From positions 6,302,501 through 6,366,500 of the forward strand of contig JAILWY010000002.1 of NCBI GenBank assembly GCA_022113835.1: a DNA stretch of 64,000 nucleotides. Direction: 5' to 3'. The position numbers and the translations under genes are program-made. Positions 22,801 through 36,103 of the stretch are shown in pieces (the first letter of the stretch is position 1; each line of letters opens with the position of its first letter). The DNA comes from Atopsyche davidsoni. Lineage: Eukaryota > Arthropoda > Insecta > Trichoptera > Hydrobiosidae. The notes beneath the pieces were generated by a model. The model did not search any database and was not told the origin of the DNA. It was given only the letters and a program-made list of their open reading frames with translations.

Positions 22801-25800
22801 GATAGTGTCAATAATTCAATTTTGAAATTTTCGTTTTCCCTGTGGTATTCATAAGGTAAATGTAACACGAAGTGTATTGTTGCAATTGAAATGTTTAGAA
22901 TAATGTTCAGTGTAACCTGTAAATCAATTGTGTTTATGTATGTTGTAACGGTGTCTTGCTTAATCGTATTTTAAAAAGCATAAACATTTTAAACTAGGAG
23001 ATGAGTTTAATTATGTATTACTGATATACTTGTTATGTGTAGTTGTATAAGATGACACCCCATTTGACTGAAGCTAACAAAGCCGATGTATGTCATAACG
23101 AAAATCATAAATTATCGGACCCCAAAAATATTGTCTTAAAGATTTTAGAAGTAATGAAGAAATGAGATAACATAACTCTGTATTAGTGTAAAATAAAATT
23201 TCCTTAGAATATTGGATGAAAATTTACACAATGTCTATTTTTGAAGAGATTTACTGCATTAGTTGATAGTAAATTTATTGATATTTAATAACTCTTTGTA
23301 ATACTTCAATGTTTTTTAGATTCTTTAATTCATTCAATATTTTCTGTGCCAAATTTTTTTGAATATGTTATTGCCCATTTTCTTAAAAATGACTGATATA
23401 TGTTTAACTCATTTTATGTTAATACATTTTACATTCAATTATATTTCTAATATATAACAACTGTAACGAGCTATTAGTATCGTTGGACTTGAATATTTAT
23501 ATTCAATTTATGTTGATTTTTAAATAATTGATAAAATAGTAAAATTATAAACCCCATTTTTAATAATTTGACATAGTGTTCGCAAAAAAATGTGGAATAG
23601 CGAAAATTTAGAGGTATAATCGTATTATATAATGATAATGTTGACTTAAGGCCATAATGGTGGGAGATAGGCTGGAAAAAATATTTGAGAAAGGTACTGG
23701 TTTTTAAATTTGTCGAAATAAAATAAATATTGCAGATCAATGTTAAAATTCTGTGATATTTGTAATTTTTACAATTTGTAGAAATGCTTTCAGTAATTTA
23801 CTCATAAGATATATTAACCATTTGTGATGTGAAATTAAATGGATTCTTGCCATTCATTACAGGAATGGCTTTGTACTAAGGTATGAACTTACATATTATA
23901 AAAACATGAAATTATATTTTTCAAAAATGGGTATCATCACAAGCATATTTTCAGATTCTTTAAAATACTACATTTTTTCAATTTTAATTACTGTGAGATA
24001 AATTAAAGTAATTTATTAGTCAATATGTACAGCAGATCTTTAATTCATGTAACCAGAAAGCAGTCAGTAGAGTTAGGGAAATTAGGCAATGCATTCACAA
24101 GAATGGTCTCTGGTTTAACTTAAGGATGGGTTTTTGTTAGATTTTCAAATACATTTTAAATGTGCTCTAAAGTGATTTAAAAATTAATAAATCAATGCAA
24201 TTTTTATTTACTTAATATCCTGTAAAATGAAATCTGCTATAATTTAATGATGTTTGAAGTTGATTTCTTATTTAAAGTTTTACTTTGAATGTCTATACTA
24301 TAACTCACACACTGCATTTATGGGAAACACTAATGTTCTCCTATGATTCATGCATTTAGTAATCTATGTTTATAGATAATTATGTCCACTGAAACCTATA
24401 TTGATGTCTTATGTATACAAATAGATTATTTTGAATGTTGTATTTAATAAAATGTTGGAAAAAGATACTGCTATTTTTTATGTTGATATGTATACTATAA
24501 CTTTTGTAAGCAACCCATTCATGCTATTGTTTTAGAATGCTTAGGTTATATTATATAAAAATATAAAAAAGAAATGCTCAACTGAAAGTTCAGAAAAGAG
24601 AGATTCTATATTTGTAATAGATTGCTCGGCGTTTTCTTAGCGACAGGTTCATGCATGGTAATGTATAATATTTTTATCAATACCATGTTATAAGAGCAGC
24701 GTGTATGTGACCTGATTAGTAAAAGCGTGAGTAATATTAAAGTTTCTTTTTACTCTAATTTATGTGATCTGATGAACCAATTGAAATCAGCCTGGGACAT
24801 GGAAGTGTGGGTAGTAATATTTTTATGGTGCTAATTCATAGGTAGGCATTAAATTTGGGTCAGTAGGAATGTATTCTCAAAATGCATGTTAGGATTATAA
24901 GCACATTTATTTCTCCAGCTGGACATTTCATATAATTTTGTTTTCACAATATAAATATTATCATAGGGCAATAAATTTTATTTACTTAATAGGTACAGTA
25001 GGTATTTAATTGTATTTACTGTTAATCTTGCTGCAAGTGAGCACTTCTCTGAAGTTTATACAAGTACACTGTCATTTTAAACCAATTATGATAATTAGTG
25101 TGTTATGGGTTATATTTAATTTAAAGCAAATAAGTATAAATATGAAACACAATTAAAATACTTTTGACAAATAAGAATGCAAAATATTTGGACACAATTT
25201 AATGTTGGCACAACAACCTATTTCAAATCTAATTATCATTGATATTTTCACAATGTACATTATAAGTAGTACATTATTTTCATTTTCCTTAAATAGTTAG
25301 GCACATTGTGATTTAGGGGTATATGTTTCAAATAAAAAATCAAAATGTATTCACAATAAATGACTATTATCAAGCTACTACAAGCATACATATAAAATTA
25401 GAAAAGCTAAATAAATACTGATTTTAGATCACTCTTCTGTCTTATAAAATGGTGATAACATGATCTGAAATAAAACAGTATGCAAATTATTTTCATCTAT
25501 GAAAATTAATAGGATTATAAAAAATATTTTATGATCTACTGTCACTTACGTTCTAATCAACTTCAAAATAAGTAACACGAAATATATCATCATTTACAAT
25601 TTCACAACACCACTTCAAAAGCATCTACATTTGGAAAATAAAGAAACAAACACAAAAGCCATCAATAACACAATAGAGTGAGGTAGACATTCATTTGCAA
25701 GGTAAGATATAAGAATATACTATGATACTATGATGCATCTTAACAGGTATTAATAAATTATGTATTTTAGTCCAATAACAATTTTTTGTTTATTTTTTAC

Positions 25801-26581
25801 AAGTGATAAGTTTACTCTTTCAAAAATAGTTTTTTTATGTTATCTAGAAACAATTGAATAAAGTATTTAGCATAAAATAAATTATATCACGACTGAGAAA
25901 CATAACACATTTTTTTAAAATAATATTGTTTTCTTGCACCATAAGAATGAACCCATTTCTCATATAAGCTAACAATCTTTCAAGTAGAAACAACAATCAG
26001 TTGGATATTTTTGAATATTCTTCATTAAATGATAATAAATGTATACATTTATATCTACAAAGTAAATTCCTGAATCTACACAACGTTTTAACATATAATT
26101 ATTAGAATGAAGTTCCTCGGGGTGATTCTCTCTGTATAAAACATGCCAAAGTTCTTATTAATAAAAGCAGTAACACTGGGTATTATGTGCAGCACTCACA
26201 TTTTTTTGTATGAAAATATACACACGTGTTGAGAAGATTACCCGAAAGTGTAAAATATCAGTCAAAATTGAATTTTTCTTCCACTGTAATAGTTATTTAC
26301 ATATATTTATCTAATAAAAATTGGTTCGAGATGGACAGATACATCATTAACACTTGAGCACCATTGTGTTAATATTGATATATGAACATAATAGTTATTA
26401 CTTATTAATGACTAGTAATAAAAAAAATGTTAGATATTTTTAAATGCCATAGCATTTAATGGACATTAAAGCGATAATCCATTAAATAAATTGTTAAAAA
26501 AGTTACTTCCAGAAATTAATGTAACATATATCAAAACGCTTATAAAGTTAACGCGGCCATAAAATGTGGGCACGAACAGCT
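19891..26581. other. Gene-poor AT-rich stretch between KCTD3 and RCE1
   Basis: The first part is KCTD3 3' UTR (AATAAA near 20675 is a candidate signal), and the last part must include the RCE1 3' UTR on the minus strand. Between them I see no open frame with coding character, no RNA gene and no recognisable transposon ends. Short open frames here are compatible with chance in AT-rich DNA. Confidence 0.5.
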
Positions 26582-29028
26582 TCAGTTATCATGCCAGTGT
26601 ATGGTGTTGTGGTAGAAAGAAGGAGTGGTCAGTGGAGACAGCAAGAAACACCAACTGACGAGTCCTAGCAGAAACAGCGCAGAGATGATAATTCTCTGGA
26701 CTGGTTCATACAGTCTGACTTCTTGAAAGCTAGGAAGTCCCATGTGATTACAGAATGCGTGAGCAATCATTGGTGCAGCAAAATGACCTGAAAAATATTC
26801 AATATTGTTTAAATTTATAGGAAACATAGGTAAATAAACAGTAACTTTGTGTTCAATATTTTTTACCTGTTCTTGCAAATAGAAATGCTGAATAACCACC
26901 AAACAATGTAGTGTAAGAAAATTGAAAACCTAAAAATATAAAAATAATTCATTAAAGCTAAAATACTTAATTAAAAATATTCATACAAAACATAACAAAT
27001 CAACTAATTACATTTAATATTGAGATAATTTACTGACGCCCAGTTCTTTATGCATCAAGATGCACACAAGTGTGACATTTTTGGTAGCTTGTCAATCATT
27101 GGTTTGGTTGATCAGCCATTTAGAAACTGGGCGAAAGTTAATTAACTAAGTTTTATTCAACATTTTATGCAAATGCTGAAGTCAACAGTTTTTAAAATAA
27201 ATAAACTTACAAGACACTTTGAGAGTTGAAGAGAGATCCCAACCACTTCTTAATTTCTCGATCATATGGTGGAAATGGGCTGAAAATCAAATAATAATTA
27301 AAAAGTACTGCAAAAAAATATAGAAAACCATCAATGAAAATTCTTACCGATTCCGAAAAATAATGGACAGATAACAATAGCTGTCACAGGAGGTAAACAC
27401 TGCAGAAGGAGGGGCATCATACAAGCTCGGAAAGTAAATTCTTCAGACAAAGGGGCTACCACATGGTTCCGGACCCATATTAAGTCTCCTATATTGTTCC
27501 ACCAATACATAGGCTCTAAAATAAGATTATTGGAAAAATAAGGTTTAACAAATTAATTACAAATCTAGATTTTTCATATCAATCACAATTGATCAGTGAC
27601 AGTTATCAACTAAATAAAACAGTACTTTTTATATAATTTGAAGTTAATAGATTTATAAATTCTTATTAAGTAGATGTCTCAATAAAATTACTCGGCTGTA
27701 AAATAGATTGACCTTCATAAAAAAATAAATTATAAAATCACCACTTTAAAAATGATTCACAATTAATAAAGTTTAAGGCTATTTTTCTTTTATCAAAATG
27801 ATCAGTTAAAATAACTAATCAATTACATATTTGAGGTCAAATTTTAAAATCATTATCGTAAATTTATTTTTGTGATCTTCAACGGAATACTTTAATTTAT
27901 AAGAATGAGCACCAGGTAAAGATTAGTCTTACCCATAAAGGTAAAGATTAAATTACCCATAATTTATTTTTCACATTCAATTTAAAATTGAAAGGAAAAA
28001 AGTTTACAAAATAAAATCATATATTTATTTATTATTCAACTGAAAAGGCAATTAAGGATTGACTATAAAAAAGTTTTGTTGAAATTTAAATACACTTGCG
28101 TGTAGTTTTATTTACCATATTTTTTCTAAATACCCTTATATGTGATAGATAGGTTATCTTTACTGACATCATCGAAATATAACATTGCCACAAATTACAA
28201 ATTACCCTAAAATATATGTAAAATTTTACTATTGAGAGCCCAAATATAATAATTATTAAAGACGGTTTATTTACCTGCATAAACTTTCCACATTCCCGAT
28301 ATTGCATACATACTGAGCGGGCCTAAGTACAATACCATAGTGAGAAGCAGAGGAACTAGGAAACCAGCAATCAAGCCCGGAATCCTCAGTCCCATTTGCT
28401 CAAAAAGGGTTGCTCTAGAAATACTCTCATCAGATAAACATGCCCATAAAAATAGAGGAGAAATTATAGTCATAAACACCACACTAACAAATCTTCGCTT
28501 AATGGTGGACGGGTGATCTCTAAAAATAAAATGGATACATAAAATATACACAATTATTTACACAAAATGTAAAAAATAGGTACCAAAACAATATAATAGA
28601 AGGATTAAAAAAAAAACTTTTGATAAACATGTGACATAAATTTAAATGTCAAATGTGTGATATTTATTTTGTTTGACTTGTCTCCAAAGATATATAAAAA
28701 TTGAAAAGATATGGATTTAAGGCATAACATAAAAACATTCGGATATTATATTGTGATGCGAACCATAGAAATTGTTTGACAGTTTATTTTAATTAAGCTT
28801 TATTAGATCGATAGTAGATATATTTGAAAATGCGCGCTGTATTGCAAGAATTTATTCGCCAGGCCATCGGTACCGTATGACGAAAATCTAAAAAAAAATA
28901 ATAATCGGAAACGTATTGACTACTAACCTTGGATGAGGTGAATTCCATATGTATAGGCTTGCAACATATATAATTGATAAAACAATGCAAGCCCCGATTG
29001 AAGAAATACAAGATACTAAATGGCTCAT
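26582..29028 (-). CDS. Rce1: CAAX prenyl protease 2 (RCE1)
   Basis: Six minus-strand exons, 29028-28928, 28519-28275, 27515-27348, 27279-27211, 26929-26867 and 26787-26582, join in phase to 283 residues. RCE1 is an ER membrane protease that removes the last three residues of prenylated CAAX proteins such as Ras and Rho; the fly homolog is Sras. The catalytic elements are all present: E140-E141 with R145 in [12 protein letters not shown]173 in LFFGIAHFHH, and H225 with N229 in MIAHAFCN. Hydrophobic segments surround these motifs. [17 protein letters not shown] before the third motif is also typical of the family. Length is slightly under the usual 300-330. The gene is transcribed away from FBXO11, with only 419 bases between the two start codons. 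Confidence 0.95.
27037..27132. repeat. Short inverted-repeat element, possible tiny MITE
   Basis: The ends read CGCCCAGTTCTT and, on the other strand at the right, CGCCCAGTTTCT. Similarity continues outward by a few bases toward TTA-rich flanks. It lies in RCE1 intron 4, between exons 26867-26929 and 27211-27279. It is too short to assign to a family. Confidence 0.35.
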
Positions 29029-29447
29029 TTTGACATTTAATTATATTTTACCTGTAGTGTCACATACTTATTTTAGAAAATATATAGACCTGAAGTTAGC
29101 GCCAGAGTAGTAAATTAATGGTCCGACGGATACGCCTAATTTCAGGTCAGTTGCGGTCGGTAAAGTTCAGTGTTGGTCGGTGTCGGTTATTGCGGGTGAT
29201 ATCTGCCACACTGAAACAGTTTTTCGGGTGGAATTATTGTAGCCCGAGACCCAAAAATCAAAGGAAGTGTTAAAAGTGACTCATAATATGTAATTTGGTA
29301 AAATTCCAATGTGTATTCTCTTTTTCTCATTGACTGTGCGGTCTCATTTGTCCGCCTTCCATTCCAAACAGAAAATGGCTGCCAATGTTGGTGCGGGTGT
29401 CTCCTTTGTTTAGGGCTTGATTTCGAGGTGAAAAGAAGTCTTAAAAT
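29029..29447. promoter_or_regulatory. Divergent promoter of RCE1 (-) and FBXO11 (+)
   Basis: Only 419 bases separate the two start codons. The middle (about 29110-29210) is less AT-rich and richer in CG steps than the surroundings, with repeated GTCGGT-like strings (tgcggtcggtaaagttcagt and tggtcggtgtcggtt). TCAGT near 29168 resembles an arthropod initiator. No TATA box stands out. The arrangement is seen directly; shared regulation is inferred. Confidence 0.55.
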
Positions 29448-32400
29448 ATGCCTAGTGCCACGTTCTCTTCATCACGCTCCTATGTACGAAGATCGCGAAG
29501 AAAAGGGGGTAATAGGATGCCCTTACCATCGCGGACTCAATCGGGTAAGTAATTTTGATCGCTTGGACTCGCCTCTATCGTGTCTGGGCAAGGAAGCCTG
29601 TTTATTGACAGATTGTTTCCTAATCTACATTTTGTATCTCTTCGTACTATGCAATGTTTTAGTAATAGAAGAAACGTGCGTATTGCTTCTCAAAGATATC
29701 GATTTTTTATTCTCGAATACATAATTCATACGAGCTTTAGTGATCTTCTTTTTTACTTCAGAATAACATTTCCAAAGGTTGCTCCTTATTGTACTTTCGT
29801 TTACGGTTGCATTCCCACGATCCCGTGCGTCATGCGACGATTCCAGGTTACCCTACGTAGTCATGTATTAAATTTATTAGTTACAGAATCTATTATAAAT
29901 ACCAATATTTACCAGGTTGGCCGTCTGTAATATATGGCATACCTAATATCTATACAATGAGATAACTCTTCTCGTATTTTTATTTAAAGTATGTACCCAT
30001 ACTTAAATCAATCTGTCACTTATTAATGATTTATAAAAATAGCTCTGCATGAGTAAATGCATTAAATTATGTAAACTGAATGTCAACACAACCTCTTCAA
30101 GGGAATTATTAACTATTCAACTAAATTAATGTATAATTTCGAGTACACATATAATGTTTTGAATTATCAGTGATTGATAATACTTCATTTAAGGGAACAA
30201 CTTACAATTCATAGGTAAATTTAACTATTGAGTGATTAATTATTCAAACAAACTTTAATACAACATACATGGTTTGTTGGTTAAGAAAATATTAATTAAT
30301 TAATATTTCCAATTTAGAAAAAAATGTTTGGCATACTTTCTATTGACTGCATAAAAGTGCTTGTACCATTATTGCAGACTTATCATTGTCTGTATGAAAA
30401 TGGCAATCTGCAAACACCACATATTCATATAGATGTCAAGGGCATAAGTCTGAGACAGCATTATTTTAAAGAAGTTTGAGGAATTATTTTTATCATAAAT
30501 AGAGTGAATTTGTACATTGTCTCACAGCATCATAAAATACGACCAATTTTCTCCAAATAAACAAAAATCTGCTTTTTTGTTTGCCTTACAAATGCATATT
30601 CTTAAATCCCGGTCAGTCGTTTTGTGACAAATGAATGAGTTGAAGAATTTCCACTTATTTACATTTGGCAACCAACATCTCCTTCTATACATTAATGGAT
30701 GCTCCATCAGCACGTTGCCAAGTTTGTTCTACATTTATCATTTTGGATTCATAATTTTATAGTTAGGTATTAAAACTAGCATACAACTGTCAATTCCATT
30801 TCTAAAATAGAATTTGTTTTCTATTGAATATAATCTAAAATGACTCTAAAATTAATTAAATGCTGAAATATTTCAGTAGATCCGTGCGAGCCGCCCTGCC
30901 CCAACAACATTCCCGCTCCAGGTGTGGGAAGCGGAGGGGCCACAACAGCTGCGGCTGCGGCGAGCAGTGCGGCTGGTGGCAGCAGCAGCAGCGGAGGACC
31001 TAGCGGTGCTGGCCATCATAGTCCTTATGACTTGCGTCGCAAGTCTCCACCCTCTCATGAACCCGGCCCCTCTGGTTCCTGTCTGCTGCCCGCCAGGAAG
31101 AGGCCTCGCACGTCAGTACCCATTCCTCGCTACCTTTATAATTCACCATCAATCATTGTTTAAATTTTTTGGAATATAACAAAAAAAATTGCTACCTATT
31201 TGAATAATATTGAATTCTTTGATTATTGATTGTAACCCTCTCATAACCTTAATTTAAGCATTGGGGTTTTTGTGCTATTGCAAATAAATAATACGCTTTG
31301 TCGTGAAGCATTATATTTTATTTTGGACTATTTTATATTAAATTTAAAAAAGTCACCAGAATGTGATCTTTTAGTAATTTTTTAATATTCACATAAAAAT
31401 TCTGTTTTATTTTTCAGATCTTTATCTCAAGGAGTAGACGCATGCAATGTTTCCCAGTATTTACAATATGAGCTCCCTGATGAAGTCTTGCTATGCATCC
31501 TATCATACTTAGCCGAGCAGGACTTATGTCGGGTTGCCCAAGTTTGCAAAAGATTCAACACTATTGCCAATGATACAGAGTTGTGGTAAGTCACTCACTT
31601 CAAATTTTATCCTAAAACATATGAAAGAAACGAATGATGATGGATTAAGTATTGGTGAAATTATACCATCTAAAATTATTTTAAATTTTGCAGGAAGAGC
31701 CTGTATCAAAGTGTTTTTGAATATGACCTCCCATTGGTGCACCCGGGACCGTGCCAATTTGAGTTTGTGTCTCCAGAGGAGTGTGAGGCAGATAACCCCT
31801 GGAAGGATAGTTTTCGTCAGTTGTACCGCGGCGTGCATGTGCGGCCCAGCTTCTGTCACTCACCTGACTCTCATATCAAATACTTTGATTCTATTCGGGT
31901 GAGAATATTTATTTCACACATATTACATTTAAATAAATAAATAGCAAATTACTTATCGCTTCAATGTATAAATTTACATTAGCCTTAATATTCAATAAAT
32001 ATCATTTTATTGAATAATAAAAAAAATGTTAACACTATAAAATATCAATGGCCAAGTTAGTTAATGCTGAATTGTCTCTCAAAAATAGTACATTTTTCCC
32101 TTTTATAAAATAATCGAATCACTAATTTTATGGAAGTTTAATTTTATAAGTCCTGTTATAATGTGTGAATTGTTTTACAGTCAGCGCTGGAATTTGTGGA
32201 GGAGCGAGGGGGTGGAGCAGAGAGCTGTGCGGGCGGGGGGAGCGAATGTGCAGCGCCGCGTCCCGCTCTGCTGTTCTTGCACGCTGCTCTCTATCAGGAG
32301 GAGTGCCTCTCCATCAACTCTGACATACAGCTCATTGGTGAGTTATCTCTATATCTCTTATTTTTACAAGCAACCCGACATTATATAAATGGTTTATTTT

Positions 32401-35400
32401 ATTTATGTCAAGATATTTTTATTATAAATATCTCACACTCTTATCATAATTTTAAAAAGTAACAGGATTCTCCCTTGAAATAGTTAGAAACATTACTCAG
32501 TTGTTATTGTACTGGGTAATAAACTTTTTTATGTTGTATCTTGTCCGTTATTTTGATAAATATACAAAAATAATATAACCTTTGTAATCCTAATTACATT
32601 AGATGTTAATTGTTATTCAGGTCTACTTTTTTTTTTTTTCCAAACATCAAATAAACCAATATGTTTTTTTTATATTCTGATCGTTGTATTATTTCCTAAT
32701 AATGTAAGTAGTATATGTTAGAATGATCATATTTTTGATTATTTTGTTATTCTAAAAACTCATCTTCCTGTGGAATATAAATTTAAGTGAGAATGATATT
32801 ATGATTTTGGCTTTATAAAAACATGAACCTAGACCCCTACCTTTGTACTGTAATTTAAATGTGCTAACTTGATTTGTAGGCTGTGCATCTGGCAATGTAG
32901 CAGAATCTGTGATACTTGAGCGAGAATCGGAGAGCACTTTGACTTTCTCCGATGGAGCCAAGCGTGCGTACGCAGGACACCTCACATTAAAGTTTTCCCC
33001 GGACGTCACTTCTACCATGCAGCACCACAAGCATTACTGTCTGGAGGTCTCCGACAATTGCAGCCCTACTATTGACCATTGTATTATTAGGAGTGCCAGT
33101 GTTGGTGAGTTTTAGAAAAAAATCAAATTCCTTTTTATGCCGCCTTAATTCCATTTTCCATATATTAATTTATTCCTGATTAGTTTTTAATAATTAGTAT
33201 TGGCTAATCTCTTAATTTCTGAAAAATAATAAATATAATATCATTTAAAACAATTGCGCCATCTACAAGTACCATTAAATATTCTAATTCAAGAAGCAAA
33301 TTTTTTATAATTATTTTTCATTTTATTGTTTTAAATTTTCTCATTTCATTGTTTAACTGTTCCAATTGTTTTATATTTCAGTGGGAGCAGCAGTCTGTGT
33401 GAGTGGTGCCGGCGCTAACCCTGTCATCAAGCATTGTGACATTAGTGATTGTGAAAATGTTGGACTCTATGTAACTGATTATGCCCAGGGAGCTTACCAG
33501 GACAATGAAATATCCCGAAATGCTCTCGCTGGCATCTGGGTGAAGAATTTTGCCAACCCTATCATGCGTAGAAACCACATACACCATGGGAGGGATGTTG
33601 GTATTTTCACATTTGAAAATGGATTGGTTAGTAATTTGCGAAAATTCTGTAAAAAAAAATTGTGATTTCACAAATTTAGATTTTCTTAAATTATTTTCTT
33701 TCAATTTCACTAAATTGATATTTAATTTTTGTTTTCAGGGTTACTTTGAAGCTAATGATATTCACAATAATCGTATTGCTGGTTTTGAAGTTAAGGCTGG
33801 GGCAAATCCCACTGTTGTGCATTGTGACATCCACCATGGTCAAACCGGAGGTATATATGTTCACGAGTCTGGTCTAGGCCAGTTTATAGACAACAAAATA
33901 CATTCAAATAATTTTGCTGGAGTATGGATAACATCAAATAGCAATCCGACAATTAGAAAAAATGAAATTTACAATGGACACCAAGGGGGGGTATACATTT
34001 TTGGTGAAGGAAGAGGACTCATTGAACACAATAATATATATGGAAATGCTTTAGCTGGTATTCAAATTCGCACCAATAGTGATCCGATTGTCAGACATAA
34101 CAAAATACACCACGGTCAGCATGGAGGGATTTATGTCCACGAGAAAGGGCAAGGGCTCATCGAGGAAAATGAGGTTTATGCTAACACTCTGGCTGGCGTG
34201 TGGATTACCACCGGCTCTACACCTGTGCTGCGGCGCAACCGCATCCACTCTGGCAAGCAGGTCGGTGTTTACTTTTATGACAACGGACATGGAAAACTGG
34301 AAGACAATGATATATTTAATCACTTATATTCGGGAGTGCAAATTCGAACGGGAAGCAATCCAGTAATTCGTGGCAATAAAATCTGGGGGGGGCAGAATGG
34401 AGGGGTACTTGTATACAACGGGGGCCTCGGGCTCCTGGAACAGAATGAGATATTTGACAACGCCATGGCAGGAGTGTGGATCAAGACTGATTCCAACCCT
34501 ACCTTAAAGAGAAACAAGATTTTTGATGGCCGGGACGGTGGAATCTGTATATTCAATGGGGGAAAGGTAAAACTTTTTTTTCTGGACAAGTACTAAATTT
34601 TGTTTTTCTTATAAAAGCACCAACAGTATTTTTTATAACTAGTATTTAAATTTTTTTAGGGTGTTTTGGAGGAAAACGATATATTTCGTAATGCACAAGC
34701 GGGAGTGTTAATATCAACACAAAGTCACCCTGTGTTGAGACGTAACCGCATCTTTGATGGGCTGGCGGCTGGTGTTGAAATTACAAACAATGCAACGGCA
34801 ACTCTTGAACATAATCAAATTTTCAATAATAGATTTGGTGGTAAGCTTGAAATGTTGACATTTTATTTAAAATATACTTGTATATATATATAAATATATA
34901 TATATTTTTATATATATATATATATATATTTTTATATATATATATATATATTTTTTTTTAAATATATATATATATATATTTTTATATATATATATTTATA
35001 TATATATATATATTTTTATATATATATATTTTTATATATATATATTTTTATATATATATATTTTTTTATATATATATATATTTTTTTATATATATATATT
35101 TTTATATATATATATATATTTTTATATATATATATATTTTTATATATATATATATATTTTTATATGTATATATATATTTTTATATGTATATATTTTTATA
35201 TATATATATTTTTATACATATATATATTTTTATACATATATATATTTTTATACATATATATATTTTTATACATATATATATTTTTATACATATATATATA
35301 TTTATATATTTATATATATTTATATATATATATATTTATATATATATATATATATATAAATATATATATTAAATATGTTATGTTAAATAAATGTGCCACT

Positions 35401-36103
35401 AGAATATGAAAAACTTTATTTTCTTATGATTGCTTTCTTATAAGTTGTATACTATATTTTCGGTTGGCTTTTGATTCATTAAATTAAATGAATTATCATG
35501 TATTTTATGTTTGACTTGCAGGGTTATGCCTGGCATCTGGAGTTTCTCCCATGGTCAGGGGTAATAAAATATTTTCAAATCAAGATGCAGTTGAAAAAGC
35601 TGTGGGTGGAGGGCAATGTCTTTATAAGATATCTTCCTATACCTCCTTTCCTATGCACGATTTCTACAGGTAAAAATCTTTTACATTTTAATTTTATTAT
35701 TCATGCATTACAAAAAAATGCATGTTCAACTGATGTATGTTATTATTATTGTATAAAATCAATAAATTTTATTGTACTTTTTACAGATGCCAAACGTGTA
35801 ATACAACAGACCGCAATGCGATATGTGTCAATTGTATTAAAACTTGTCATGCTGGCCACGATGTAGAATTCATTCGACATGACAGGTATGAGTAGCTCTT
35901 ATCAGGCGACATAGTGGACTGTTCTTGTTAAACTGGTTGTAGACTAAATGCTAAATGTTGTGGGTCGTTCTAGGTTCTTTTGCGACTGCGGTGCGGGTAC
36001 GCTGTCCAACCAGTGCCAGTTGCAGGGAGAGCCCACACAGGACACGGACACGCTGTACGACTCGGCGGCGCCCATGGAGTCCCATACACTCATGGTCAAC
36101 TGA
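29448..36103 (+). CDS. Fbxo11: F-box only protein 11 (FBXO11/DRE-1)
   Basis: Twelve exons join in phase to 905 residues: 29448-29544, 30877-31111, 31418-31585, 31694-31898, 32181-32337, 32880-33104, 33382-33626, 33739-34566, 34660-34840, 35522-35669, 35787-35885, 35974-36103. The N-terminus is basic and low-complexity ([16 protein letters not shown], then Ala/Gly/Ser runs). The F-box is at about residues 128-175 ([18 protein letters not shown]). About 18 parallel beta-helix (PbH1) repeats follow, for example [16 protein letters not shown] and [24 protein letters not shown]-type zinc finger closes the protein ([24 protein letters not shown]). It is the substrate receptor of an SCF (Skp1-Cul1) ubiquitin ligase; known targets of the family include BCL6, Blimp1 and Cdt2. 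The near-complete agreement with the known architecture makes the call secure. Confidence 0.97.
34880..35371. repeat. TA-rich micro/minisatellite in FBXO11 intron 9
   Basis: About 490 bases consist almost only of (TA)n interrupted by TTTTT. Within it, 35209-35298 is five exact copies of an 18-base unit, tttttatacatatatata. Because 18 is a multiple of 3, long open frames appear in it that are not genes. Confidence 0.95.

Noticed and set aside
26320..26335. GGTTCGAGA-like string resembling a tRNA T-arm
   Set aside because: No acceptor stem, D-arm or anticodon arm could be built around it.
34880..35409. Long open frames rich in Tyr and Ile
   Set aside because: They are translations of the TA satellite with an 18-base period.
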